From Cellulomonas terrae (GTDB taxonomy: Bacteria > Actinomycetota > Actinomycetes > Actinomycetales > Cellulomonadaceae), in assembly GCF_007990265.1 (NCBI RefSeq), contig NZ_BJWH01000018.1:29840-93839 (forward strand): DNA of 64,000 nucleotides, given 5' to 3'. Under the pieces are notes generated by a model. It did not search any database and was not told the DNA's origin. It saw nothing but the letters and a program-made list of their open reading frames with translations. Shown in pieces: positions 35,328-46,711 of this stretch (position 1 is its first letter; the number at the start of each line of letters is the position of its first letter). The translations under genes and the position numbers were made by a program.

Positions 35328-35921
35328 ATGACGACGACCACGACGACCGTCCGCGGCGAGGACTGGTACGCACGAGACCTGTCCGGCCAGGAGTTCCGCC
35401 AGGTGGAGTTCGTCGACCTCGACCTCACCGAGGCGTCCGGCGTCGGCGCCGTGTTCGAGGAGTGCGTGTTCCGGGGCGCGAAGCTCAACGCCTCCGTGCA
35501 CACCGACGCCGCGTTCGTCAGCTGCACGTTCTCGCGGTGCACGTTCTTCGACGTGCGGTTCGAGCGGTGCAAGCTCGTCGGCTCCCGCTTCGTCGACTGC
35601 ACCTGGGACATCGCGAAGGTCGAGGGCGGGAACTGGTCGTTCGTCTCGCTGGCGAAGGCGGACCTGCACTCCGCGTCGTTCACGGGGGTGCGCCTGCGCG
35701 AGGCCGACCTCACCGGCGTCCGGGCAGCAGGGGGCACCCTGCGCGACTGCGACCTGGCCGGCGCATGGCTGGACCGCGCCGACCTGACGGGCTGCGACCT
35801 GCGGGGCAGCGACCTGACGGGCATCGACCCCTCGGCGGTGACCCTCGACCGCGCGATCATCACGCTCCCGCAGGCCGTGACGATCGTCGAGGCGATGGGC
35901 CTCGACCTGCGCGCGGACTGA
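35328..35921 (+). CDS. pentapeptide-repeat protein
   Basis: A 197-residue protein made of A(D/N)LXX-type repeats, for example LSGQEFRQVEFVDLDLTEAS and, near the C-terminus, LAGAWLDRADLTGCDLRGSDLTG. The repeats form a right-handed quadrilateral beta-helix. Some relatives protect DNA gyrase by mimicking DNA (Qnr/MfpA); this one is similar in size but no specific link is visible. CATGAT lies 6 bases before the ATG, another likely leaderless start. Confidence 0.9.
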   Translation: MTTTTTTVRGEDWYARDLSGQEFRQVEFVDLDLTEASGVGAVFEECVFRGAKLNASVHTDAAFVSCTFSRCTFFDVRFERCKLVGSRFVDCTWDIAKVEGGNWSFVSLAKADLHSASFTGVRLREADLTGVRAAGGTLRDCDLAGAWLDRADLTGCDLRGSDLTGIDPSAVTLDRAIITLPQAVTIVEAMGLDLRAD

Positions 35922-35945
35922 CGCGGCCGGGCGGCTGTCAGGAAG

Positions 35946-36022
35946 TGGAGCCCCCTATCGGATTCGAACCGATGACCCCCTGTTTACAAGACAGGTGCTC
36001 TGGCCGACTGAGCTAAGGAGGC
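35946..36022 (-). tRNA. tRNA-Thr (anticodon TGT)
   Basis: A 74-base cloverleaf plus encoded CCA. The acceptor stem GCCTCCT/AGGGGGC has one G-T pair, the anticodon stem is CCTGT/ACAGG round CTTGTAA with anticodon TGT (reads ACA), the T loop is TTCGAAT and the discriminator is T. A hairpin lies in the 54-base gap to the downstream end of the DsbA-like gene. Confidence 0.95.
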
Positions 36023-36037
36023 GGGCGCGCCCAGGAT

Positions 36038-36068
36038 AACCGGGCGCCCCGTGCAGGGGCGCCCGGTT
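36038..36068 (-). terminator. terminator of the DsbA-like gene
   Basis: A perfect 13-bp stem with a 5-base loop, just after the stop of the DsbA-like gene and upstream of the tRNA. Confidence 0.75.
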
Positions 36069-36076
36069 CTCCAGGG

Positions 36077-36982
36077 TCAGGACTTCGCGGCGTCGACCGC
36101 CTGCTTCAGGGCGCCCGGCTCCTGCCAGCCCTGGAACGGCTCACCGTTGATCAGCACGGTGGGCGTCGAGAACTCGGGCACGTCCGTGCCTGCCTGGTTG
36201 GTCGCCGCGGCGCTCCACGGGGCGAACGTCCGCCACGTGCCCTCGACGCCCTCCTCGTCCTGGGTGTCGAAGGTGCCGGACACGGTGTCGGTGAACGTCG
36301 CGGTCACCTCGGCGGGCACGCCGACGCTCTCGGCGATCTCCGCGATCTCCGCGTCGGACCGGCCCGACGTGCCCTCGGCGGGCTGGTCGTCGTACATCGC
36401 GGTGACGAACGCCGTGAAGTGCTCCGGCGACTTGTCGGCGACGATCGCCGTGGCGTTGACGGCACGCGTCGAGTACGAGCTGCCGGCCGACAGGCGGTCG
36501 AGGATGGAGACCGGGTGGTACGTGATGGTCACGCCGTCCTCCTCGAGCATCGCGTCCAGGTCGGCCGAGTTGATCTGGTCGAACTGGCCGCAGTAGGGGC
36601 ACATGTAGTCGAAGTAGATCGTCAGGTCGACGTCGTCGTCGCCGACGGTGCCGACGTCGTCACCGCTGGTGCCGCTGACGGGGATGCCGCCCTTGTCGTT
36701 GGCGGGGGCCGGCGACGTGACGTCGGCCAGCGTGGGTGCGATGACACCCTCGACGCCCTGGCCGTAGGCGACGTTCGAGTTGGCGGCCTCGTTGGCGCGG
36801 TTCTGGTTGACGATCGAGAACGCGACGGCGACGAGCGCGACGACGGCGACGACGAGACCGCCGATCGCGAGGATGCGGTTCCGCTTGGCCTTGCGCTCCT
36901 GCTCCTTGCGCATCTGCGCGGCCTTGGCGCGCGCTTCGTCGCGGCGGACGGCCTTGGTGGGACGGGGGTCGTTGGTGGGCAT
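36077..36982 (-). CDS. membrane-anchored DsbA-like thioredoxin-fold protein
   Basis: A 301-residue protein: a highly charged cytoplasmic coil (5-35), one membrane helix (about 38-58) and an extracytoplasmic DsbA-family domain with the active site CPYC (Cys128, Cys131) and a cis-Pro loop STPTVLING. It probably oxidises or isomerises disulfides in exported proteins; the Cys-containing exported proteins nearby are possible clients. A small membrane protein gene lies 34 bases upstream in the same direction. Confidence 0.92.
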   Translation of the reverse strand: MPTNDPRPTKAVRRDEARAKAAQMRKEQERKAKRNRILAIGGLVVAVVALVAVAFSIVNQNRANEAANSNVAYGQGVEGVIAPTLADVTSPAPANDKGGIPVSGTSGDDVGTVGDDDVDLTIYFDYMCPYCGQFDQINSADLDAMLEEDGVTITYHPVSILDRLSAGSSYSTRAVNATAIVADKSPEHFTAFVTAMYDDQPAEGTSGRSDAEIAEIAESVGVPAEVTATFTDTVSGTFDTQDEEGVEGTWRTFAPWSAAATNQAGTDVPEFSTPTVLINGEPFQGWQEPGALKQAVDAAKS

Positions 36983-37016
36983 GGGTGCTCCTGGTAGGAC
37001 GAGGGTCGGGTGGGCG

Positions 37017-37523
37017 TCAGGCGAGGACGACCGGCGGACCTCGTCGCGCGATGCAGTCCAGGAGCACGCGCTCCGTCCACGCGGGCACTGCCCGTCCCAG
37101 CGGGACGGAGGAACCGCCGCGTACGACGACCGGGAGCGCCGGCACGGCCCGCAGCGCGCCGCGCAGGGCCCGGCCGGCCAGCTGGCGCACCTGCCGGGCG
37201 GCGCGCACGAGCAGGGCCGACAGGCCGACGCCGCACGCGGTGAGCAGGAGGTACAGCGCGGCGACCGGCGCGGCCACGCTGAGCAGGACGACGGCGCCCT
37301 GGGACATCGTGCCGAGGCCGTAGGCGCCCTCCGGGCAGTCCGCCGCGTCGCGCAGCACCGACAGGCGCAGCCCGAGCGGGCCCAGGACGCCCGCGGCGCT
37401 GACGCAGTCGTGCAGCAGGACCCGGCCCTGGGCCGCGACGACCGCGGCGAGGCCGGCGAGCACGACGGCCACGGCCAGCGACAGGCGCGGGGCAGCCAGG
37501 TGCGGCCCTCGTCGCGCGGTCAT
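37017..37523 (-). CDS. hypothetical membrane protein upstream of the DsbA-like gene
   Basis: A 168-residue protein with hydrophobic helices at about 14-33 and 85-115 and a basic, proline-rich tail. Two Cys (in LLHDCVSAAG and AADCPEGA) lie in the segment predicted outside the membrane, so it could exchange electrons with the DsbA-like protein, but it does not show the VKOR or DsbB pattern. Function unknown. Same operon as the DsbA-like gene. Confidence 0.65.
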   Translation of the reverse strand: MTARRGPHLAAPRLSLAVAVVLAGLAAVVAAQGRVLLHDCVSAAGVLGPLGLRLSVLRDAADCPEGAYGLGTMSQGAVVLLSVAAPVAALYLLLTACGVGLSALLVRAARQVRQLAGRALRGALRAVPALPVVVRGGSSVPLGRAVPAWTERVLLDCIARRGPPVVLA

Positions 37524-37552
37524 GCGGGACAGCGTAGGGCGCGCTCCTGTGA

Positions 37553-37969
37553 TCACGGCACGCGCGGGTGGCGGACGACCTCGACGTCGAACCCGAACGA
37601 CCGCTTCCAGTCCTGCGCCAGCCGGCCACCGGCCCGCCGCACGATCCCGCGCAACCACCACTCGTCGGGGTCGATCCCCGGGAACGCGTGCTCGACCAGC
37701 AACGGCTGGAACCGGGCGTCGATCGTCGCGACCCGGCGCCGGAAGCCGGCCATCTCCGGGAAGCCCGCGAGGCTCGGGTGGCGCATCGTCGCCTCGATCG
37801 TGGTGCGCGCCATCGCCTCGTTGCCGTACGCGAACTCGTCGCCCCGGTACCCGCGCTCGCACTCCGCGACGAAGCTCGCCCAGCGGTCGAGCAGCTCCGC
37901 GGGAGTGCAGTCACGCCACACCCCGCGAGCGCGGACCACCGCGGTGAACGCCTCCTCGAACGCCGTCAC
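37553..37969 (-). CDS. small acidic/basic protein, possible immunity protein
   Basis: A 138-residue soluble protein of no certain family. The segment LLDRWASFVAECERGYRGDEFAYGNEAMAR recalls immunity proteins of polymorphic toxins, which often carry a W-x-x-F-V-x-x-x-E-x-G-Y core. GTG start overlaps the stop of the 56-residue gene by 4 bases (GTGA), so the two are made together. The link to toxin immunity rests on my recollection of that motif and is weak. Confidence 0.6.
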   Translation of the reverse strand: MTAFEEAFTAVVRARGVWRDCTPAELLDRWASFVAECERGYRGDEFAYGNEAMARTTIEATMRHPSLAGFPEMAGFRRRVATIDARFQPLLVEHAFPGIDPDEWWLRGIVRRAGGRLAQDWKRSFGFDVEVVRHPRVP

Positions 37970-38136
37970 TTGGCGATCTCGCGCAGGAAGTACTCGTAGC
38001 CCTCGTCGGGACGGAAGTAGGCCACGATCACGTCGCCGCGGAACACCCCGAGCGCTCCGTTGCGGTGGTCGAAGCGGACCACGTCCCCGTTGCTGCGGCG
38101 CCCCGCCACGACCTCGGCCTCCGCTTCTGCCGTCAT
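37966..38136 (-). CDS. 56-residue protein resembling a polymorphic-toxin tip
   Basis: A short gene with a GGGAGG ribosome site 8 bases before its ATG. The protein has the order V-R-F-D ... G-A-L-G-V-F ... I-V-A-Y-F-R-P-D-E-G-Y-E-Y-F-L. This resembles the last 40-50 residues of many polymorphic/CDI toxins (FGV...TYFRPD...YF), but no delivery or trafficking domain is attached. It could be a detached toxin remnant or a free-standing homologue. Coupled to the 138-residue gene. Confidence 0.6.
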   Translation of the reverse strand: MTAEAEAEVVAGRRSNGDVVRFDHRNGALGVFRGDVIVAYFRPDEGYEYFLREIAK

Positions 38137-38241
38137 GCCTGCGCCCTCCCCCCGGTCACCGAGCCTTCACCCAAGAGGGTGAGCCGACGACACGCCAGCG
38201 GGGTCCCGCATCGCGAGACGAGAACGGTCCGACGGAAACGG

Positions 38242-39948
38242 TTAGGGAAGGACCGGGGTGGGCAGCGGAGCCCAGGTGATCGGGGCGCCGGTGAGGATCT
38301 GCACGACGAACACGGCGGACGCGGCCAGCAGGACGACGGTCGCGACGAGCGCGCCGAGGGGTCCCGGCGCCACGACGGCCAGGACGCGGCGAGCGCCGGT
38401 GCGGGTCATGAGCGACAGCGGCCCCCACCAGACGACGGCGGCGCCGAGCAGCACGGTCGTCCCGACGAGGATCGTGGCCGTCAGGCCCTGCGGCTCCTGC
38501 CCGGACGGCGAGCCGCCGATCGTCCAGTGGTCGTTCCCGACGAGCCACCACGACACCCCGACGAGGATCACGACGACGCTGCCGGCGACGACGAGCGACG
38601 GCACCAGCCCGACGACCGAGCGCAGCAGGTGCCACGGTGCGGTCGCGACGGCGATCGCCCGGTCCGAGCGCTTGACGCCGGCCCGTTCCCGTCGCCCGTA
38701 CATGGCCTCGACCGTGGAGCCGATCGTCCGCACGATCACGACGAGCAGCACGAACACCACGAGCGCGACACCCGGGTAGAGCGCCCCGGCCGACCCGAGG
38801 AGCAGAGCGGCCGCGAGCAGGGTCCCCCACCGCCGCAGCGCCGGTGGGCGCTCGTAGCCGGATCCCTCGGGCTCAGGCTCCTCGGACGCGTCGAGGTCCT
38901 CGGAGATCCAGTCGACGCCCTCGGGGTCGTCGGGGTCGTCGGGGTACTCGTCCACGTCGACGAGGGTCGGGTCGAACGCGCGCGTGTGACCGTCGTTGGC
39001 CGCGGCGACGGGTGCCACCGCCGCCCCGGCGACGGCAGGCGCGACGGCCACGGTCCTCGGCTCGGGTCCCAGGACGGTCGTCCCGCTCACGTCCTCGGCC
39101 GTGAGCACGGTCGTGTCGGTCTCGTCGGCGACCGGCTCGCCCTCCGCGACGACCAGCGTCAGCGCCGCCACCACGTCGTCGGGCGACGTGCGGTCGGCTG
39201 CGTCGGGCGCGAGCGCGCGGCGCAGCGTCATCGCCGTGAGCGGGCCGAGGCCGTCCACGTCCACGTCCCCCGAGCGCGCGCGTGCCAGCACCGCCTCCAG
39301 CGGCCGCGAGCCGAACGGGGGACGTCCGGTGGCGGCGAACACCAGGACCGCGGCCCAGCCCCAGAAGTCGGACGCCTCGTCGGGCTCGGCACCGTCGAGC
39401 AGCTCGGGCGCGAGGTACCCGGGGGTGCCCAGGACCAGACCGTCGGCGGTCAGCTTGGAGTCGTCGGCGGCCTGCGCGAGGCCGAAGTCGATGAGCACCG
39501 GGCCGTCGTCGCCGATGACGACGTTCGACGGCTTCAGGTCACGGTGGACCACGCCGGCGCCGTGCACGGCGACGAGCGTGTCGCGCAGACCCTCGGCCAG
39601 GTCGAGCAGCTCCTCGGGGTCGAGCGTGCCGCGCTCGCGCACGTGCTCCTCGAGGTTGTCGCCCGCGACGAGCTCGGTGACCAGGAACGCCTCCGTCGAG
39701 TCCGCCTCGGCGTCCAGGACCGCGGCGACGCCGGGGTGCTTGAGCTTCTGCAGGGCGTGCACCTCGCGGCGCAGCCGGTCGCGGGTCACGGCGTCGGACC
39801 CGACGTGGGGGTGCAGCAGCTTGAGCGCGACGGCGTCGCCCCCGCCGTCCACCGCCCGGTACACGGTCCCCATGCCGCCCGAGCCGAGGGGGGCGACGAC
39901 GGTGTAGCCCCCGATCTCCGAGCCCGGCTCCAGCCCGATCCGTTCCAT
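38242..39948 (-). CDS. membrane Ser/Thr protein kinase (PknB/Hanks type)
   Basis: A 568-residue kinase. Catalytic domain 1-275: Gly-rich [10 protein letters not shown], Lys43, HRD Asp136, DFG Asp154, APE at about 180. An acidic, Pro/Thr-rich linker (about 280-375) follows, then a hydrophobic region with about five helices (380-560) instead of PASTA or other known sensors. It may sense a membrane or envelope signal. ATG at 39948 is fixed by a -10 box 6 bases upstream and the proper kinase N-terminus; a longer frame exists. Confidence 0.92.
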   Translation of the reverse strand: MERIGLEPGSEIGGYTVVAPLGSGGMGTVYRAVDGGGDAVALKLLHPHVGSDAVTRDRLRREVHALQKLKHPGVAAVLDAEADSTEAFLVTELVAGDNLEEHVRERGTLDPEELLDLAEGLRDTLVAVHGAGVVHRDLKPSNVVIGDDGPVLIDFGLAQAADDSKLTADGLVLGTPGYLAPELLDGAEPDEASDFWGWAAVLVFAATGRPPFGSRPLEAVLARARSGDVDVDGLGPLTAMTLRRALAPDAADRTSPDDVVAALTLVVAEGEPVADETDTTVLTAEDVSGTTVLGPEPRTVAVAPAVAGAAVAPVAAANDGHTRAFDPTLVDVDEYPDDPDDPEGVDWISEDLDASEEPEPEGSGYERPPALRRWGTLLAAALLLGSAGALYPGVALVVFVLLVVIVRTIGSTVEAMYGRRERAGVKRSDRAIAVATAPWHLLRSVVGLVPSLVVAGSVVVILVGVSWWLVGNDHWTIGGSPSGQEPQGLTATILVGTTVLLGAAVVWWGPLSLMTRTGARRVLAVVAPGPLGALVATVVLLAASAVFVVQILTGAPITWAPLPTPVLP

Positions 39949-39954
39949 CCTGGC

Positions 39955-39960
39955 ACCGTA
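39955..39960 (-). promoter_or_regulatory. leaderless -10 box (Ser/Thr kinase)
   Basis: TACGGT on the minus strand, 6 bases before the ATG at 39948. Confidence 0.55.
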
Positions 39961-40043
39961 ACCGGCGCCCCGCGGAGACTGCCTGGCAACGCGCGGTACG
40001 ACCTGCACGGATAGGGTCGGACCCGACCCGAGGAGTTGATCTC

Positions 40044-41484
<1,441 letters not shown>

Positions 41485-41492
<8 letters not shown>

Positions 41493-42258
41493 CGCGCTCC
41501 GGACGACGCTCACCGCGCTCGCGGCGGACCAGGACCGCCGACCGCTCCTGGTCGCCCTCGACTTCGACGGCACGCTCGCCCCGCTGCAGGACGACCCGTC
41601 CGCGTCCCGCATCCTCCCGGCGGGCGTCGAGGTGCTCGCCCGGCTCGCCGGAACCCCGGGCGTCGCGCTCGCGCTGGTGTCGGGCCGCGCGATGCACGAC
41701 CTGCACGTCCTGGCGCAGGTGCCCGAGGGCACCTTCCTCATCGGCAGTCACGGGGCGGAGCGTGCGCGCGTCACCACGTTCGGGCTGGACCGGGACGTCG
41801 TGCAGCTGACCGACGAGCAGGCCGACCGCCTGGCGTCGCTCGGTGCGGAGGCGGCCCGGATCGCGCGCGGTCGTGACGGCGTCTGGGTGGAGACCAAGCC
41901 GACCGCGGTCGTCGTGCACACCCGCCTCGCGGAGGCGGTCGACGCCGAACCGGCCGAGCAGGAGGCGATCAGCCTCGGGGAACGGCTCGGCTCCGGTGTC
42001 CTGCACGGCAAGGACGTCGTCGAGATCTCCGTGCTGCGCGCGAGCAAGGGCGAGGCGCTCACGGCGCTGCGCGACGAGCTCGGCGCACCCGTCGTGCTGT
42101 ACGCGGGCGACGACGTCACCGACGAGCACGCGTTCGACGCGCTCCACGGCGACGACGTGACGGTCAAGGTCGGGCACGGGACGACGTCCGCGCGGTACCG
42201 GGTGGACGGCCCGGACGAGCTCGTGGCCGCGCTCGTCACCCTCGCCGACCAGCTGTAA
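41485..42258 (+). CDS. otsB: trehalose-6-phosphate phosphatase
   Basis: A 257-residue HAD-family phosphatase converting trehalose-6-phosphate to trehalose. HAD motif I is [11 protein letters not shown] with the two catalytic Asp; motif II Ser lies in LVSGR, and the late motif is [12 protein letters not shown]. The GTG start lies inside the otsA 3' end, so translation is coupled. Confidence 0.94.
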
Positions 42259-42301
42259 GGACCTCACCCGCCCTCTGCTGGTCGGTCGGAGGGCCGAGGC
42301 G

Positions 42302-42307
42302 TAGCGT
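42302..42307 (+). promoter_or_regulatory. leaderless -10 box (first beta-propeller gene)
   Basis: TAGCGT, 7 bases before the ATG at 42315. Confidence 0.6.
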
Positions 42308-42314
42308 CCGTCCC

Positions 42315-43826
42315 ATGCCCGGCCGGATGCGCGAGGTCGAGCTCGTCGAGGTCGTGGACGAGCCCGGACGGTCCCGTCCGGGCCCGGACCTCCCCCCGGC
42401 GACCGAGGTCCCGGACGACGTCCGGACGGCCCGGACGTGGGTGCGTCGGAACGCGCCCTGGCTCGTCGCGACGGCCGCGGCCCTCGTCGGCTGCCTCGTC
42501 GTCACCCAGGTCGTCCTCGACCGTCGCGAGGACGCCCGCGTCGCCGCGCTCGCCGCGATCCCGGGCGTCGTGCCGCCCGTGGACGCGTCGATCGGGGTGC
42601 TGTGGCTGGCCGGCCCGGAGCTCGCTCCCGCGCTGCGCTCGGGCGCGATGGTCGACGGCGTGCTCGTCGGGGGCGTCCAGGAGGAGTCCGGCGCGTCCAC
42701 GATCGTCGGGCTCGACCCCGACACGGGCGTCGTCGCGTGGCGGACCCCGCTGGACCTGCCGACCCCGCAGCCGACCCCGTCCAGCGCGTGGCCGGAGCAG
42801 TGGATCTCCTGCACCCCCGTGGCGCGCGGGTCGGCGCACGTGGCGGCCTGCGTCTCGCAGCAGGTCGGCGAGGGCGTCCAGGGCATTCCGCCGACGTCCG
42901 TCTGGGTGCTCGACCCGGCCGACGGGGAGGTGCTGGCGGACAGCGAGGTCGCGGGCGGCTGGGGGTTGAGCTTCGTGGACGACGCGATGGTGGTCGCGCG
43001 GCCGGCGCCGGAGGATCGCTGGGAGGTCACGGCGACCGATGTCGTCGACGGCACGTCCCGCTGGAGCTGGACGACGCCGCGCACCGACGGCACCGGCGCC
43101 GAGGAGCCCAGCGGCACCGCGTCGCTCCAGTCGTCCGACGACCACGTCGTCCTCGTCGTCGACACCCGCTCCTGGGTCCTGACCACGGCCGGCGACCCGG
43201 TGCTCGACGTCCCCCTGGACGCGGCCTCGTGGCTCCAGCCGGCGCGTGCGGGCGTGTTCATCGAGAGCACCTGGACGTCGTCGGTCTACAGCGGGACGCT
43301 CCTGCTCCCCGACGGGTCGCGCGTCCCCATCGACGAGACCGCGAGCTGGCTGGCCGTCGACGACGGGTCGGCGCCGGGCGTCGTGTTCACCGTCGGCCAG
43401 GCGCCGGGCGGTGCCGACGGGCTCAGCGGACGGTCGGCGCGCACGGGCGAGCGGCTCTGGCACGTCGCGGGCACCATCGTGACGAGCCTCCTGCTCGACG
43501 GGACCCTGTACATCGCCACGTCCGGGTCACTGGTCGCGGTCGACGCCACCACGGGCCGTGTGCACTGGACGACCGAGACCGACCACCTGCCCCAGCAGCT
43601 GTCGACGGACGGCCGCCACCTGCTCCTGCCGGGCCCGGGCGTGACGCTCGAGGCGTACACGATGTCCGACGGCGCGCTGGCGTGGACCGTGGACCTCGCC
43701 GACGAGGTCCGCCAGGAGGTCGCCGGGAACAGCTCGACGGTGTTCGTGCAGGGGTTCCAGTCGGGCTGGCACGACCCCCGGCTGTACGTCTGGACCGACA
43801 CCGGCGCGGTCGCGGTGCTGGGCTGA
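42315..43826 (+). CDS. membrane-anchored PQQ-like beta-propeller protein (copy 1)
   Basis: A 503-residue protein with a cytoplasmic acidic start, one membrane helix (about 49-68) and an extracytoplasmic beta-propeller built of PQQ/quinoprotein-like repeats, for instance GLDPDTGVVAWRTPL and AVDATTGRVHWTTE. Dehydrogenase residues are not visible, so it is more likely a scaffold than an enzyme. It has the same layout as the next gene, 2 bases downstream. Confidence 0.85.
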   Translation: MPGRMREVELVEVVDEPGRSRPGPDLPPATEVPDDVRTARTWVRRNAPWLVATAAALVGCLVVTQVVLDRREDARVAALAAIPGVVPPVDASIGVLWLAGPELAPALRSGAMVDGVLVGGVQEESGASTIVGLDPDTGVVAWRTPLDLPTPQPTPSSAWPEQWISCTPVARGSAHVAACVSQQVGEGVQGIPPTSVWVLDPADGEVLADSEVAGGWGLSFVDDAMVVARPAPEDRWEVTATDVVDGTSRWSWTTPRTDGTGAEEPSGTASLQSSDDHVVLVVDTRSWVLTTAGDPVLDVPLDAASWLQPARAGVFIESTWTSSVYSGTLLLPDGSRVPIDETASWLAVDDGSAPGVVFTVGQAPGGADGLSGRSARTGERLWHVAGTIVTSLLLDGTLYIATSGSLVAVDATTGRVHWTTETDHLPQQLSTDGRHLLLPGPGVTLEAYTMSDGALAWTVDLADEVRQEVAGNSSTVFVQGFQSGWHDPRLYVWTDTGAVAVLG

Positions 43827-43828
43827 CC

Positions 43829-45301
43829 ATGGCCACGCTCGCGCACGCGCACCTCGCCCCGGTCGAGCTCGACGAGACGGACGACGAGCCCGGTTCCGTC
43901 CGGTCACCCACCTGGGGGCGACGTCACGTCGCACGGCTCGCGGGCGCGGGCGCCGCCCTCCTGCTCGGGCTGGTCGCCGGGCAGGCGGCCCTCGACGCGC
44001 ACGAGCGTGCCCGCCTGGAGTACCTCGCCGACGTGCCCGGCGTGCTCAGCCCGCTGCACGACCCGCCCGCCGCGCTGCGGTCGTGGGCACCCGACGCGGG
44101 CGCGCTCGTCGCCGAGGACACCGCCGGTCTCTGGACCGTCGGCGCCCGGTACCACCCCGGGGGCGTCGACCTGCGCGGCACGGACCCGGACACGGGCGAC
44201 GTCCTGTGGTCCGTGCCGTTCTCCCTCGACGCCGCGCTGCCGCCGGGCGGCCGCTCCGAGTTCCCGTCCGTCCGGGTGCGCTGCACCACGACCACCTCCC
44301 CGGACGGCCCGCGGGCGATCTGCGCCGCGGAGGTCGCCCCGGTGCGCTCCGGCGGTGCCGCCACCCCGCTGCTCGTGCTCGACCCGCTCACGGGCACGAC
44401 CCTGGCCTCGCGCACCCTGGAGCCCGGTGCGCTGTGGTCGGCCACGGGGACGCACCTGGTCGTCGCGACGCCGCAGCGGGACACCGCCGGCGACGTCCGC
44501 TGGACCCTCGCCGCGACCGACCCGGCGACCGGGGACGTGCGGTGGCGCCGCTCGACGCCCGTCGTGCCCGAGGTCCACGCGGTCCGCATCGGCGACCGGG
44601 TCATCCGCTCCCAGGCCGACCTGGCCAGCGACGAGGACCGGGTGCTCCTGACCGACAGCGGGCACGCCTGGCTGTACGGGGCCGACGGCGAGCCGCGCGG
44701 CGACGTGACCGTCGAGGCCGACGGCTGGGCGGAGCTCGCCCGGGCCGACACCGTGGTGTGGACACCGTGGCAGGCGTTCGCGATCGCCGCGGGAGTCCTC
44801 GTCACCCGGGACGGCACCCGCGTCCCGGTCGGCGAACGACCTGCCCACCTCGCCGTCGACGACGGCAGCGCACCCGACGTCGTCCTGCTCGCCGACAGCG
44901 AGGACCCGGGCGTCGCGGCGCTCGTCGGTCGCGACGCCACCTCCGGCGAGGAGCTCTGGCGCCTCTCCGGCACGACCGGCGACGCCCTGCTCGTCGACGG
45001 TGTCGTCCACGTGGCGCAGGGTCGGGACGTCCGCGCCCTCGACGCCCGGACGGGCGAGTCGCACTGGCTCGCCCACGTCGGCACACCCCCCGTCTACCTG
45101 GGCACGGACGGCTCGCTCGTCGTCGTCGTCACCGCCGACCGCACGCTGCGCGGGTTCGGGCGGACGGACGGGCGGCTCGCGAGCGTGGCGGACGTCGCAC
45201 GGCACCTGGCCCCCGACCCGGGTGGTGTCGACCAGGTCAGCGAGTACGGCGGACGGCTGCTCGTCCGGTTCCGTGACGGGTCGGGGATCGTCGTCGGGTG
45301 A
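43829..45301 (+). CDS. membrane-anchored PQQ-like beta-propeller protein (copy 2)
   Basis: A 490-residue paralogue of the preceding protein: membrane helix at about 36-56, linker, then a propeller with repeats such as GTDPDTGDVLWSVPF and ALDARTGESHWLAH. The shared stretch LAVDDGSAPxVV near the middle shows descent from one duplicated gene. The ATG lies 2 bases after the upstream stop, so they form one operon. Function unknown; extracellular protein scaffolding is a guess. Confidence 0.85.
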   Translation: MATLAHAHLAPVELDETDDEPGSVRSPTWGRRHVARLAGAGAALLLGLVAGQAALDAHERARLEYLADVPGVLSPLHDPPAALRSWAPDAGALVAEDTAGLWTVGARYHPGGVDLRGTDPDTGDVLWSVPFSLDAALPPGGRSEFPSVRVRCTTTTSPDGPRAICAAEVAPVRSGGAATPLLVLDPLTGTTLASRTLEPGALWSATGTHLVVATPQRDTAGDVRWTLAATDPATGDVRWRRSTPVVPEVHAVRIGDRVIRSQADLASDEDRVLLTDSGHAWLYGADGEPRGDVTVEADGWAELARADTVVWTPWQAFAIAAGVLVTRDGTRVPVGERPAHLAVDDGSAPDVVLLADSEDPGVAALVGRDATSGEELWRLSGTTGDALLVDGVVHVAQGRDVRALDARTGESHWLAHVGTPPVYLGTDGSLVVVVTADRTLRGFGRTDGRLASVADVARHLAPDPGGVDQVSEYGGRLLVRFRDGSGIVVG

Positions 45302-45469
45302 CGTGCGCTTCGTCACACCCGGGTGTGGACCGTCCAGGCCGGTGTGGCATGATGACCGCGGGCCACCGGAGGATCCCTCCTCCTGCGGCCCGTGTCATCG
45401 AGGACACTCTTGACACTCTTCACTACGGATCGTCCGGCACGTACCTGCCGGTGAAGGGATTGATCAGCC

Positions 45470-46597
<1,128 letters not shown>

Positions 46598-46609
46598 CCT
46601 TCGCACCAC

Positions 46610-46662
46610 CCGACAGGGCGGTCCCGGCTCCGGCCGGGGCCGCCCTGTCGGCTTTCCTCTTG
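46610..46662 (+). terminator. rho-independent terminator of msiK
   Basis: A perfect 12-bp outer stem (CCGACAGGGCGG and complement) with a GC-rich inner part, followed by CTTTCCTCTT. Confidence 0.85.
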
Positions 46663-46711
46663 TCGGATCCCGCAGGCTGCCCTGTCAGCGTTCTCTGAGA
46701 GGATCGAGCCC

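Noticed and set aside
35328..35921. Qnr-like quinolone resistance protein
   Set aside because: Only generic pentapeptide repeats are visible; no dimerisation module or loops specific to Qnr/MfpA could be recognised.
45410..45438. Strong promoter for msiK at TTGACA
   Set aside because: No TAnnnT hexamer lies 16-19 bases downstream, so the TTGACA is probably chance.
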